DNA from: Sphingopyxis witflariensis
Lineage (GTDB): Bacteria; Pseudomonadota; Alphaproteobacteria; Sphingomonadales; Sphingomonadaceae
Reading direction: 5' to 3'
Assembly (NCBI RefSeq): GCF_002205635.1
Contig: NZ_NISJ01000004.1
Span: forward strand, 124,001-188,000
DNA: 64,000 bases
The translations under genes were made by a program, and so were the position numbers. Below the pieces are notes generated by a model. It did not search any database. It was not told the origin of the DNA and saw only the letters and a list, made by a program, of their open reading frames with translations. Shown here in pieces: positions 8,760 through 19,167 of the stretch (the first letter of the stretch is position 1; each line of letters begins with the position of its first letter).

Positions 8760-9299
8760 TTAAAGGCAGGCCTGCGCCAGAAATTGCCCGTTTTGCGTGA
8801 GATCATAGCGGCTTGCGGGCGGCCGCGTGTCGATCACCTCGCGCCGCACCAGCCCGTGGCTGCCCAGCGCGGTCAGCCCCTGCGACAGCGCGCGCGGGGT
8901 GGCGGGGGTGAGGAGGCGCGACAAGGCGTTGAAGCGGTCGTGGCCGCCGTCAATGCCGACGACGAGCGGCAGGCCCCAGCGCGTCGCGGAACCCGGCGGC
9001 AGGCCGATCGCTGTCTGTGCCTCAGCGATCGTCGCTGCACGCGGCGCCACCGCCGCGCCGGCTTCGGTGAGGATATATTCGGGGCGTAGCGGGTGGCCGT
9101 GACCGGGGTTGCGCTGCACCCAGCCGATCCGCGCTGCGGCCTCCAGCGTGCGCGTGCAGCTGTCGCGCGAAAGTCCGAGCCGGTGGATCAACTCGACGAA
9201 GCGCGCGCCCTTGTGCGCGTCCAGATCGGCGAGCAACGGCACCAGCCAGCGATGGCTGCCGAGCGCGATGAGCAGCGGATCGGGCTTGCTTGACGGCAT
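8760..9299 (-). CDS. HxlR-like winged-helix regulator with two tandem domains
   Basis: A 179-residue protein from the ATG at 9299. Residues about 7-85 look like one winged-helix unit (LGSHRWLVPLLADLDAHKGARFVELIHRLGLS...LTEAGAAV) and residues about 105-175 like a second (WGLPLVVGIDGGHDRFNALSRLL...SRYDLTQNGQFL), so it appears to be an internal duplication of the MarR/HxlR fold. It is divergent from a VOC-family gene 78 bases away, which it may regulate. A TATAGT box lies so close to the ATG that the transcript may be leaderless. Confidence 0.75.
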   Translation of the reverse strand: MPSSKPDPLLIALGSHRWLVPLLADLDAHKGARFVELIHRLGLSRDSCTRTLEAAARIGWVQRNPGHGHPLRPEYILTEAGAAVAPRAATIAEAQTAIGLPPGSATRWGLPLVVGIDGGHDRFNALSRLLTPATPRALSQGLTALGSHGLVRREVIDTRPPASRYDLTQNGQFLAQACL

Positions 9300-9376
9300 T
9301 TGCAAGTAACTATACAAATCAGACCATAGAGGCAAGCGCGATCGGAAGGCCGATCAGACGCGACGGGAGAGATGAC

Positions 9377-9751
9377 ATGGCACTGACGATCGGATCGGAA
9401 CTCACCTGCTCGCTGGGCGTGACCGACATGACGGCGGCGATCGGCTGGTACGAACGGGTGATGCACTGCAAATTGCTCTACCGCGCCGACGAAATCGGCT
9501 GGTGCGAACTCGCGACCCCGATGGCGGGGGTCAATATCGGGCTCAGCCAGGTCGAATCGGTGGTTCAGGGCGGCGGCGCGACGAATGTATTCGAGGTTGC
9601 CGACATCGAAGAGGCCAAGGCGCATCTCGATGCCGAGGGCGTGCGGCAGGATGGCGAAATTCAGCATGTTCCGGGGCTGGTGAAGCTGATCACCTTCTAT
9701 GATCCCGACGGCAATGCGTTCATGTTCTCGCGGTCGGAAGCGGCGGGGTGA
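9377..9751 (+). CDS. VOC (glyoxalase/bleomycin resistance-like) family protein
   Basis: A 124-residue protein with the beta-alpha-beta-beta-beta fold of the vicinal oxygen chelate superfamily: TCSLGVTDMTAAIGWYERVM at the N-terminus and LVKLITFYDPDGNAFMFSRS at the C-terminus, the usual last metal-binding strand. The start at 9377 follows a GGGAGAG ribosome site. Divergent from an HxlR-like regulator, an arrangement often seen for small detoxification or ring-cleavage proteins. The substrate is unknown. Confidence 0.85.
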   Translation: MALTIGSELTCSLGVTDMTAAIGWYERVMHCKLLYRADEIGWCELATPMAGVNIGLSQVESVVQGGGATNVFEVADIEEAKAHLDAEGVRQDGEIQHVPGLVKLITFYDPDGNAFMFSRSEAAG

Positions 9752-9988
9752 TCGCAAGCCGCCGCGACGGTGCTGCGCCGCAAAATGATGCCCGTGCAGG
9801 GTAGTTTCTGGCGGCGGCGGCGACCCGCGAAAGTGGTCGGCCGAGCGATGCGTTTGAAGCGCGTGAAAGGTTGAAGACCGGCGATTCGATGTTGTGGGGG
9901 GTGTCGCCGTGGGTGGGGTTTGACGCGGCGGCGCTATCGTGAAAATCCGCATTTTCCGACGATTTCACCCATTGCAGTGACGATGGGC
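9752..9988. other. Intergenic stretch without a recognised gene
   Basis: No reading frame here has family features or a credible ribosome site. The sequence is GC-rich with short degenerate repeats. Its right edge (A7 run at 9989-9995) is the T-run of a reverse-strand terminator. Confidence 0.5.
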
Positions 9989-10062
9989 AAAAAAAGAGGG
10001 CCGGGACTTGCGTCCCGGCCCAGCCTTTCAGGCTCTCCCCTCCTGAAACTCTTGACAGACTG
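9989..10062 (-). ncRNA. Candidate small RNA ending in an intrinsic terminator
   Basis: On the reverse strand a possible -35 (TTTAGG, 10092-10097) and -10 (TAATAT, 10069-10074) are 17 bases apart. They would start an RNA of about 75 nt with a stem-loop (UUUCAGG / CCUGAAA, 10026-10048) that exposes a purine-rich 9-base loop AGGGGAGAG. A terminator hairpin GGGCCGGGAC / GTCCCGGCCC (9998-10021) followed by seven U closes it. It lies beyond the separate amtB terminator, so it is not simply the amtB tail. Prediction from structure only. Confidence 0.45.
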
Positions 10063-10150
10063 AATGCCATATTAATGTGCTGATGAAAAGGCCTAAATTC
10101 ACGATTTCGGCGTTCCGATTTTGCGCAGCATTTTTGCAACATGAAAACGC

Positions 10151-10185
10151 GAAAAAATGGGCCGGAACAGCATGTGTTCCGGCCC
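10151..10185 (-). terminator. Rho-independent terminator of glnK-amtB
   Basis: Reverse-strand stem GGGCCGGAACA / TGTTCCGGCCC with a five-base loop (10159-10185) followed by ATTTTTT (10152-10158), about 90 bases after the amtB stop. A further GC-rich inverted repeat (CCCGCCGCCG/CGGCGGCGGG) lies between at 10213-10263. Confidence 0.85.
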
Positions 10186-10272
10186 AAGTGGTTCGCAGGA
10201 GGAACCTCGGTAGGACCCCGCCGCCGCCGTTTGAAAGGAGAGAGAGCGTGCGGCGGCGGGTGTCCTGTCTCG

Positions 10273-11646
<1,374 letters not shown>

Positions 11647-11663
11647 ATGTTCCCCCTTCGTCA

Positions 11664-12909
<1,246 letters not shown>

Positions 12910-12989
12910 GGGGTGGGGGAGGCTGCTTTCCGGGTCGGTTGTATGAGTAAGGACGAATGGTGTCTGGATTCGGTTGCGGAAGAAAATAA

Positions 12990-13087
12990 CGTCATTGCAA
13001 GCGGAGCGGAGCAATCTCCAGCCATCGACCTTGCGCAAGGACCTTGGCTGGAGATTGCCGCGTCGCGCGCGGCTCCTCGCAATGACG
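12990..13087. repeat. Intergenic repeat family A, copy 1
   Basis: Begins CGTCATTGCAAGCGGAGCGG AGCAATCTCCAGCC and ends with the inverted counterpart GGCTGGAGATTGCC...CTCGCAATGACG. Further copies are at 16321-16418, 33778-33873, 43281-43379 and 56512-56587, with variable centres. Confidence 0.85.
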
Positions 13088-13094
13088 AGGAAAA

Positions 13095-13307
13095 TCAGCC
13101 AGCGTCAAATTCGGCGAGCAGGGCCCGCGCCTCGTCCAGATCCTCGTCGAGTACCATGATGCGGACCGGGATCATCAGCCCGACGCTTTCGGCGATGTTC
13201 ATTCCGGCGTCGAAGCAGACGGCATGGACCCCCGCGCTTTCGATCCGACCGCGCAGCAGCTCTGCCTCGGCGCCATTGGGCAGGCGGACCAGTTCGACGA
13301 GCGGCAT
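13095..13307 (-). CDS. DUF2007 domain protein (putative signal-transducing protein)
   Basis: A 70-residue protein that matches the DUF2007 family pattern: MPLVELVRLPNGAEAELLRGR, then a region for a short alpha/beta ferredoxin-like fold ending VRIMVLDEDLDEARALLAEF. Function is unknown; the family is thought to be a small regulatory or PII-like domain. Its ATG shares one base with the stop of the upstream PNPOx-like gene (TGATG), so the two are translationally coupled. Confidence 0.8.
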   Translation of the reverse strand: MPLVELVRLPNGAEAELLRGRIESAGVHAVCFDAGMNIAESVGLMIPVRIMVLDEDLDEARALLAEFDAG

Positions 13308-13870
13308 CAGGTGTCGCCCGCGATGAAACGGTCGGTTGGTCGCGTCGGCAGGCCGTCGATGCTCTTCGTGCGGCCCTGGAATTTCTCGACCCACACATCA
13401 CGGTCAGCCTGGCGGTGATATTTTTGCAGCGTGTCGCGCTCGTGCTGCAATTCCATCATCGGAACCCCCCAGCCGCAGCTCGTCTGTACGCTCTCGACGT
13501 CGATGACGAAAATCTGGCGGGTGCCGGGGATCAGGGTGAAGTGTGCGGCGAGCGCGCCCCATTCATCGTCCTGCGGCAGCACCGGGCGACCGCGGCCATA
13601 GATGCGCAGGATCAGCGCGCTGCGGTCGAAGGCGCAGAACATGATGGTGATCCGGCCATCGGCGGCGAGATGCGCGTGGGTTTCATTGCCCGACCCACCG
13701 AGGTCGAGATAGGCGACCTGGCTGTCCGACAATATTTTGAAACTGTCGGCATAGCCCTTGGGCGAGAGGTTGATGCGCCCGTCCGATGCCGCGGTCGCGG
13801 TGAAGTAGACCGGCTGTTTCTCGATGAAGGCGATATGCTTGTCGGTCAGCGTGTTGGTGAATTCGGCCAT
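13307..13870 (-). CDS. Pyridoxamine 5'-phosphate oxidase-like FMN-binding protein
   Basis: A 187-residue protein of the split-barrel PNPOx-like family: begins FTNTLTDKHIAFIEKQPVYFTATA and contains INLSPKGY and the flavin-contact region ETHAHLAADGRITIMFCAF. True PdxH proteins are longer with a distinct C-terminus, so this is more likely a general flavin- or F420-type reductase of the superfamily. The last third (CGWGVPMMELQHERDTLQKYH) is typical of the COG3871/PPOX subgroup. It is coupled to the downstream DUF2007 gene. Confidence 0.82.
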   Translation of the reverse strand: MAEFTNTLTDKHIAFIEKQPVYFTATAASDGRINLSPKGYADSFKILSDSQVAYLDLGGSGNETHAHLAADGRITIMFCAFDRSALILRIYGRGRPVLPQDDEWGALAAHFTLIPGTRQIFVIDVESVQTSCGWGVPMMELQHERDTLQKYHRQADRDVWVEKFQGRTKSIDGLPTRPTDRFIAGDT

Positions 13871-13905
13871 TTAGCAACGCTCCGCTGGAGTTTCGGCGGT
13901 TCCTA

Positions 13906-14484
13906 TCACCAATTTTTGCCTTCCTCCACTGCGCCCTCCTCGTCGGGGCGCGTGGTGCGGCCGAGCACCGCATTGCGGTGCGGAAAGCGGCCGAAGCGGT
14001 CGATGATCGCGAAATGCTTTTGCGCATAGTCGCGGAACATCGGGTCGGCGAGCTGCGCAAAGAGGCGCAGCGATTCGCGCTGATCGGCAATGTCTTCGCT
14101 ATGTTCGAAAGGCAGATAGGCGAATTGGCGCCGCTCGTCGGGCCATTGCTGGTCCCAGCCATGTTTGATGATGCCGCGCGCGATCGCACGGGCGAGGCTG
14201 TCGGTGGCAAAGGCGTCGGGATGGCCGCGGAAAATGTTGCGCGGTACCTGATCGAACAGGATCGCCGCCGCGAGCGCGGTGTCGGGGTCGGTCAGGAAGC
14301 TTTCGACGGGCTTCGACCTCAGGGCCTCGCGCCAGTCGCCCGCAAGCGTCCGCACCGCTTCGTCGAAATCGGGCCCGCCGCCATACCAGTCGTCCTGACC
14401 ATGGGCGCCGAACCAGAAGGCAAGAAGCTGCGCCGCCCAGTCGGCGGGCGGCGCAGCGATTACGGTATCGGACTCATTCGCCAA
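13906..14484 (-). CDS. DUF924 family protein
   Basis: A 192-residue alpha-helical protein with the DUF924 signature blocks: LLAFWFGAHGQDDWYGGGPDFDEAVR at the N-terminus, AAAILFDQVPRNIFRG in the middle and FAYLPFEHSEDIADQRESLRLF, then PHRNAVLGR near the end. The fold is TPR-like; the function is unknown. The likely start is TTG at 14484, six bases after the stop of the upstream gene with AAAGGCGA just before it, suggesting a two-gene unit with the secreted protein at 14488-14889. Confidence 0.88.
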   Translation of the reverse strand: MANESDTVIAAPPADWAAQLLAFWFGAHGQDDWYGGGPDFDEAVRTLAGDWREALRSKPVESFLTDPDTALAAAILFDQVPRNIFRGHPDAFATDSLARAIARGIIKHGWDQQWPDERRQFAYLPFEHSEDIADQRESLRLFAQLADPMFRDYAQKHFAIIDRFGRFPHRNAVLGRTTRPDEEGAVEEGKNW

Positions 14485-14487
14485 GCG

Positions 14488-14889
14488 TCAGTCGCCTTTC
14501 ACGCGGCGATACGGAACGAAATCGCCGAGCGAGACGAAGCCTGAATACATATGGCTCATCCGGTCGTGCAGTTCGACCGTGTCGATGTTGCACAGCTGGT
14601 TGCCGGTCAATTTGGTCACCAGCACATCATCATCGTCGAGCGATTCGGCGCCGCTGCGTGGGCGGTTGACCCACAAGGTGCTGCCTGAACGATAGACGAT
14701 CGCGGTCTTGTCGATGATCTGCGATCCGTTGGTGGCGGACAGCGGGATGCATTTTTGCGGTTCGCCCGCGACACGACCTTCGAGCAGCTTTTCGAGCTGT
14801 GCCTCGGGCGCGAGCTTTTCGCGGGCGATCACGGCGGGCGCCGCGAGCAGCGCGGCGGCGGTGAGGGTTGCGGTGATAAGCGGGCGCAT
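14488..14889 (-). CDS. Secreted hypothetical protein
   Basis: A 133-residue protein with a clear signal peptide (MRPLITATLTAAALLAAPAV, cleavage near AIA-RE). The mature part has two cysteines (CIPLS and QLCNID) that could form a periplasmic disulfide. I do not recognise a family with certainty; sequences of this type are common in sphingomonads. It directly precedes the DUF924 gene on the same strand. Confidence 0.75.
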   Translation of the reverse strand: MRPLITATLTAAALLAAPAVIAREKLAPEAQLEKLLEGRVAGEPQKCIPLSATNGSQIIDKTAIVYRSGSTLWVNRPRSGAESLDDDDVLVTKLTGNQLCNIDTVELHDRMSHMYSGFVSLGDFVPYRRVKGD

Positions 14890-14978
14890 GGTCTTAAACT
14901 CCTGATATATGATGCCCTATCCCTTGATGTCGCCTTACACCCGCATGCGTGAACCGCGGCTGACTCGAGGTCGCCCGT

Positions 14979-16190
14979 TCAGCAGGCGCCTTCGGGAAGA
15001 GGGATGCCGAGCGGCCCCTTGCACTTCTTTTTCTTCGCCGGCGCGGGCGTGCTTTCCCCGGCATTGCCGCCGCTCATGCCGCCGAAATCGGCGCCGATCA
15101 TCAGCATCGTGTGCGACCGGAAACGCACCTTCGCGGTCCAGTCGATATTCCACACCGCATTGCCTGCGGGCTTGGGCGGGTAGGAGAAGTTCGCCTCGGG
15201 CCCAAAGGCGTTCAGATTGCCGAACATCATCTCGCCGGACGCCTTCTTGACCTCGGCCGGAATCTGGCAGCTCGTCTGCGACGGCGGCATGACGACTTTC
15301 TGGGTGACGAGCTTCGCGACCGTCGCGGGAGGCAGCCAGTCCCACAGCCCGCCGCCAAATTGCTGTGTCGAGCTGCTCGACCACCATATCATGTCGCCGC
15401 CGCCACCGCCGCCGCGATCCATGCCGCCGATCGTCCAGGCGACATAGCCGGTCGCGCTGGGCAACTGATTCCAGCGAAGCATCACCGACTGGTCGCCCTG
15501 GACCGCACTCGATGCGGACAGGCCCTGCATATAGTCCTGCGCCAGCGTGAAATTGATATCGGGGCCATAGTTGCTAGCGATGCGGTGGGCGCCGAGCAGC
15601 GACGATCCTGATCCGGGCTGTTTGCCATTTTTGCTGTTCGGCCAGTCGGCATAGGAACGGCTGTTCGTCTGCGACACGGTGCGGATGACCGGCGCTGCGC
15701 TCGAAAACAGACCCGGCGGCACCTGTCCTGCCGCGACCTTGGCGAAATCAATCACGACCGGCTGACCCGGCCCGGCCTTGGCGCCGCAGCCCCAATAGAG
15801 CAAAAGGCGTCCCTTCGGCCGTTCGAACTCGCCCTGATAATCGCCCTGCTTGCGCTCGGGGCTGATCAGCGGCACCGATTTGCCAAGCTTGGCCTGCGCT
15901 TCGAAAAAATGGTCGCCCTTCGGCGGCGGTGCGGTTGGCGGCAGGTCGGAACCGAGGCGGAGAACGAGCTGATGGGCGACCTTGCTCGACGGGTCGCCGC
16001 CGAACATCATGCCCATCGCCCCGCCGAGGCCACCGCGCCCGCCACCCGCCATGGCGGCAAAGCCGGACATGGTCGCGACGTCCATTTCATAACGTTCTTT
16101 GGGGCCATTGGTTTTTTGGGCCGATCCGGGAACGGCGGCAAGCCCCGCCGCGACGGCGGCAACGGACACGAAATACAGACTCGAACGCAT
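14979..16190 (-). CDS. Secreted hypothetical protein, sphingomonad type
   Basis: A 403-residue exported protein starting at the ATG preceded by GGAGGGTATC. A signal peptide (SSLYFVSVAAVAAGLAAVPG) ends near SAQ. The mature part has Gly-rich stretches (MAGGGRGGLGGAMGMMFGG and a run of six Gly before DMIWW), many paired aromatic residues and no known domain I can name. A likely secreted or outer-surface protein; no neighbour suggests a function. Confidence 0.7.
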   Translation of the reverse strand: MRSSLYFVSVAAVAAGLAAVPGSAQKTNGPKERYEMDVATMSGFAAMAGGGRGGLGGAMGMMFGGDPSSKVAHQLVLRLGSDLPPTAPPPKGDHFFEAQAKLGKSVPLISPERKQGDYQGEFERPKGRLLLYWGCGAKAGPGQPVVIDFAKVAAGQVPPGLFSSAAPVIRTVSQTNSRSYADWPNSKNGKQPGSGSSLLGAHRIASNYGPDINFTLAQDYMQGLSASSAVQGDQSVMLRWNQLPSATGYVAWTIGGMDRGGGGGGDMIWWSSSSTQQFGGGLWDWLPPATVAKLVTQKVVMPPSQTSCQIPAEVKKASGEMMFGNLNAFGPEANFSYPPKPAGNAVWNIDWTAKVRFRSHTMLMIGADFGGMSGGNAGESTPAPAKKKKCKGPLGIPLPEGAC

Positions 16191-16320
16191 GATACCCTCC
16201 CTGTTGCCGGGGACGAAGCCCGGCGGATGATGCGGCCCGATTTTTCTTATCTTTGGTGGGTGTATATGCGCGGAGGTGCGGAACGCCAAGTGAGGCGGGT
16301 CACAGGGGTCTTTTATCGCC

Positions 16321-16418
16321 CGTCATTGCGAGAAGCCGAAGGCGACGAAGCAATCTCCAGCGACCGGACTCACGCTTGGCCGATGGCTGGAGATTGCTTC
16401 GCTACGCTCGCAACGACG
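16321..16418. repeat. Intergenic repeat family A, copy 2
   Basis: Starts CGTCATTGCGAGAAGCCGAA and ends GCTACGCTCGCAACGAC with CAATCTCCAGC/GCTGGAGATTG in the arms. It lies between the secreted-protein gene and the 3' end of tldD. Confidence 0.85.
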
Positions 16419-16429
16419 GGAGTTGATGG

Positions 16430-17872
16430 TCAGGCGGTGCCGCCCACGGTCAGCCCGCCGACCAGCAGCGTCGGCTGCCCAACCCCGGCGGGAACGCTTT
16501 GGCCCGCCTTGCCGCAAACACCGATGCCTTCGTCGATCGCCATATCGTTGCCGATGCCCATCACTTTGGTGAGCACGCTCGGGCCGTCGCCGATCAAGGT
16601 CGCGCCCTTGATCGGATCGCCGATTTTGCCATTTTCGATCTTATAGGCTTCGGTACAGCTGAAGACGAACTTGCCCGACACGATGTCGACCTGCCCGCCG
16701 CCGAAGCTCTTGGCAAAAATGCCGTTCTTGACGCGGCTGAGCAGTTCGGCGGGATCGTCGTTGCCGCCGCGCATGAAAGTGTTGGTCATCCGCGGCATCG
16801 GCGCGTGGGCGAAGCTTTCGCGGCGTCCGTTGCCGGTCGGCTCGACCCCCATCAGGCGCGCGTTGAGGCGGTCCTGCATATAGCCTTTGAGGATGCCGTC
16901 TTCGATCAGGATGGTCTCGCCTGTCGGTGTGCCTTCATCGTCAATGCTGAGCGAACCGCGACGGCCGCCGCCGACGGGGCTTTCCATCGCGCCGTCATCG
17001 ACCACGGTCACGCCGGGCGCGGCGACGCGTTCGCCGATGCGGCCGGAAAAGGCGCTGGTGCCCTTGCGGTTGAAATCGCCCTCGAGCCCGTGGCCGACGG
17101 CTTCGTGGAGCAGGACGCCGGGCCAGCCGGGGCCGAGCAAAACGGTGAACTCGCCCGCAGGCGCATCGACTGCGCGCAGATTGACGAGCGCCTGGTTCAG
17201 CGCTTCGTCGATCGCGCGGTTCCACTGCGCATCCTCGAACAGATGATCGTACATATAGCGCCCGCCGAGCCCGAAATAGCCGGTTTCGCGGCGGCCATTT
17301 TCCTCGACCACGATGCTGACGTTGAGGCGGACGAGCGGGCGGATGTCGGTCGCGAGGAAACCGTCGGCGCGGACGATTTCGACCACCGACCAGCTGCCGG
17401 CGAGGCTGACCGACACCTGGACGACGCGCGGATCGCGCGCGCGGGCGGCGGCGTCGACCTGCTGGCAGAGCGCAACCTTCTTGGCGAAGGGGACGAGGTC
17501 GAGCGGATTCGCTTCGTCATAGAGATGGCGATTGGTGCGCGGCGGCGGCGCGGCGTGTGTCCCCTTGGCGGGATCGAGCAGCGCGAGCGTTTCGGCGGCG
17601 CGGCGGATCGCGCCCGCGCTGATGTCGCTGGCATGGGCAAAGCCCGTCATCTCGCCCGACACGGCGCGCAGGCCAAAGCCGGCATCGGTCGAATAATCGG
17701 CGGTCTTGAGCCGTCCGTCATCGAAGCCGAAGCTCTCGGTCGCGCGATATTGCAGGTAAAGCTCGCCGTCGTCGGACTTTGCCAAGGCCTCGCGCGCAAG
17801 GCTTTGCGCCAGATCGGGGTCGAGCGCGTCGGCGCGATAGAGGAAGCGGCGGGGATCGGTCGGGCTTGTCAT
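16430..17872 (-). CDS. tldD: Metalloprotease TldD
   Basis: A 480-residue cytoplasmic protease subunit of the TldD/PmbA (TldE) family, which acts on unfolded peptides, microcin precursors and CcdA. The zinc-binding motif HEAVGHGLEGD is near residue 255, and the family block GILKGYMQDRLNARLMG is downstream. Length matches the family. The partner pmbA is not in the window. Starts at an ATG with MTSPTDPRRFLYRADALDP; monocistronic in appearance. Confidence 0.95.
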   Translation of the reverse strand: MTSPTDPRRFLYRADALDPDLAQSLAREALAKSDDGELYLQYRATESFGFDDGRLKTADYSTDAGFGLRAVSGEMTGFAHASDISAGAIRRAAETLALLDPAKGTHAAPPPRTNRHLYDEANPLDLVPFAKKVALCQQVDAAARARDPRVVQVSVSLAGSWSVVEIVRADGFLATDIRPLVRLNVSIVVEENGRRETGYFGLGGRYMYDHLFEDAQWNRAIDEALNQALVNLRAVDAPAGEFTVLLGPGWPGVLLHEAVGHGLEGDFNRKGTSAFSGRIGERVAAPGVTVVDDGAMESPVGGGRRGSLSIDDEGTPTGETILIEDGILKGYMQDRLNARLMGVEPTGNGRRESFAHAPMPRMTNTFMRGGNDDPAELLSRVKNGIFAKSFGGGQVDIVSGKFVFSCTEAYKIENGKIGDPIKGATLIGDGPSVLTKVMGIGNDMAIDEGIGVCGKAGQSVPAGVGQPTLLVGGLTVGGTA

Positions 17873-18026
17873 GCCCGCGATATAGGCACGCAGGCGCGTT
17901 CGCGCAAAGGGGCTGTCCGAGATAGTTGGCGGTCCGCCGGTGCGCTTGCGGTGCGGCTTGCCGGATTTCAGCCCTTATCGGCGATCCCGACGACGACTCA
18001 GGCCCTGACGCTGATGCCGCCCATGA

Positions 18027-18224
18027 TCAGGCTTTGTCGGCGATTCCGCCGATGAGGATGAAGCGACGGTCGCAATAGCCGCAGTCGGCAAAACCTTCGT
18101 CGGTGTCGATTTCCAGCCACACGCGCGGATGACCGAGCGCGGCGTCGGCGAGGCCGTCACCGGTGCCGTCGCAGGCGATGCGGGTCTTGGGCGTGCGGAT
18201 CGTTTCGGGAGCGGGCTGTGTCAT
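18027..18224 (-). CDS. CHCC zinc-finger domain protein (NDUFS6-like)
   Basis: A 65-residue protein of the zf-CHCC family (PF10276), related to the NDUFS6/13-kDa accessory subunit of alphaproteobacterial and mitochondrial complex I. The ligand pattern CDGTG, GHPRVWL, CGYCDRRF is complete (one Cys, one His, two Cys). In bacteria such proteins are found away from the nuo operon, as here. The start MTQPAPETIRTPKTRI is chosen over an upstream in-frame Met that reads into the repeat region. Confidence 0.88.
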   Translation of the reverse strand: MTQPAPETIRTPKTRIACDGTGDGLADAALGHPRVWLEIDTDEGFADCGYCDRRFILIGGIADKA

Positions 18225-18281
18225 CGACCGGGCCCATAGCAAGCGTGCGAAGCCTCGGCAATCGGGTCTGCGCAACTCAAA

Positions 18282-18418
18282 TCCTCCCTGTCGCGCAGCG
18301 ATGGGGAGGGGGACCGTCGCCGCAGGCGATGGTGGAGGGGCCGCAACGTCACGCTATTGGCCCCTCCGTCAGCGACTACGCCGCTGCCACCTCCCCATGC
18401 CTTCGGCACAGGGAGGAT
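18282..18418. repeat. Long intergenic repeat family B, copy 1
   Basis: A 137-base element with terminal ATCCTCCCTGTCGCGCAGCG and its counterpart ending CACAGGGAGGAT, with internal arms CCCCTCC/GGAGGGG. A second copy in opposite orientation is at 44199-44325. Confidence 0.85.
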
Positions 18419-18506
18419 CGTCGGTGTGGGGTCATGACGGCACCGGCAAGCGCCCTTTCGAGCGTCCCTGGTCCCCGGTGCCGTCCTCCCCCACGGAGCT
18501 GGTTGG

Positions 18507-19067
18507 TCAGAGATAGTTCAGGGTGACGGTGAAGCTGCCGCTGTAGTCGCCCGGCGCCTGATTGGCGCCGACCTCCAGTGTCGCGCCGATCGGAAAATTA
18601 TAATTGCCGAGCGCGGACGTGATGCGAAAGCGTGTCGGTCCGGTCGAGAGGATTGCGCTCGGCGTGCTGCCAATCTCGAAATCGCGCACACGCATCCTTG
18701 TGCCCGGCCCGGTAATCCAGATGCTGTTCGCGCCGAGCGAAATATTGACCTGGCGGTTGAAGCTGCCGAGCCCCGCGAAGCGGGCGGGTTCGCCGCCGCT
18801 GCCCGCCAGTGTCGCGCCGCCGGTTCGCGTGCGGGCGCCATCGGGAGCGACGCGCACGGTGCCCGCGGTTCCCGACGCAATGATGTCGCCGAAATCGAGG
18901 TCGCCCACCTTGAAGAAGGAAAGCGGACGAAGCACGATGGCTTCGGCCTGACCTTGCGCATTGTTCTGGGCCAGCGCCGGCGAAGCGGCGGCAAGCGCGA
19001 ACAAGGGCGCAAAGATGGCGAGGCCGCGCTGCGCAGGCAGCGGGCAAATGATGTGGCTGGTCCTCAC
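18507..19067 (-). CDS. DUF4402 domain exported protein
   Basis: About 186 residues, probably starting from GTG at 19067, giving a signal peptide (GLAIFAPLFALAAASPALAQ). The mature part matches DUF4402: IVLRPLSFFKVGDLDFGDIIASGTAGTVRVAPDGARTRTGG, and a C-terminal GANQAPGDYSGSFTVTLNYL as in pilin-like or surface beta-sandwich proteins. Sphingomonads carry several such genes. Start choice is uncertain, since upstream sequence in frame is open to 19217. Divergent from the ABC ATPase gene. Confidence 0.8.
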   Translation of the reverse strand: MRTSHIICPLPAQRGLAIFAPLFALAAASPALAQNNAQGQAEAIVLRPLSFFKVGDLDFGDIIASGTAGTVRVAPDGARTRTGGATLAGSGGEPARFAGLGSFNRQVNISLGANSIWITGPGTRMRVRDFEIGSTPSAILSTGPTRFRITSALGNYNFPIGATLEVGANQAPGDYSGSFTVTLNYL

Positions 19068-19167
19068 AAAATTTGTCCTAGCGGCGAGTTTCCAATTTAG
19101 CGTTAACGCGGCGCTGGGCAAAAATGAGGCCGGAGATGAAGTCTTTCGCAGGCGGGGGAGCGCGGCT

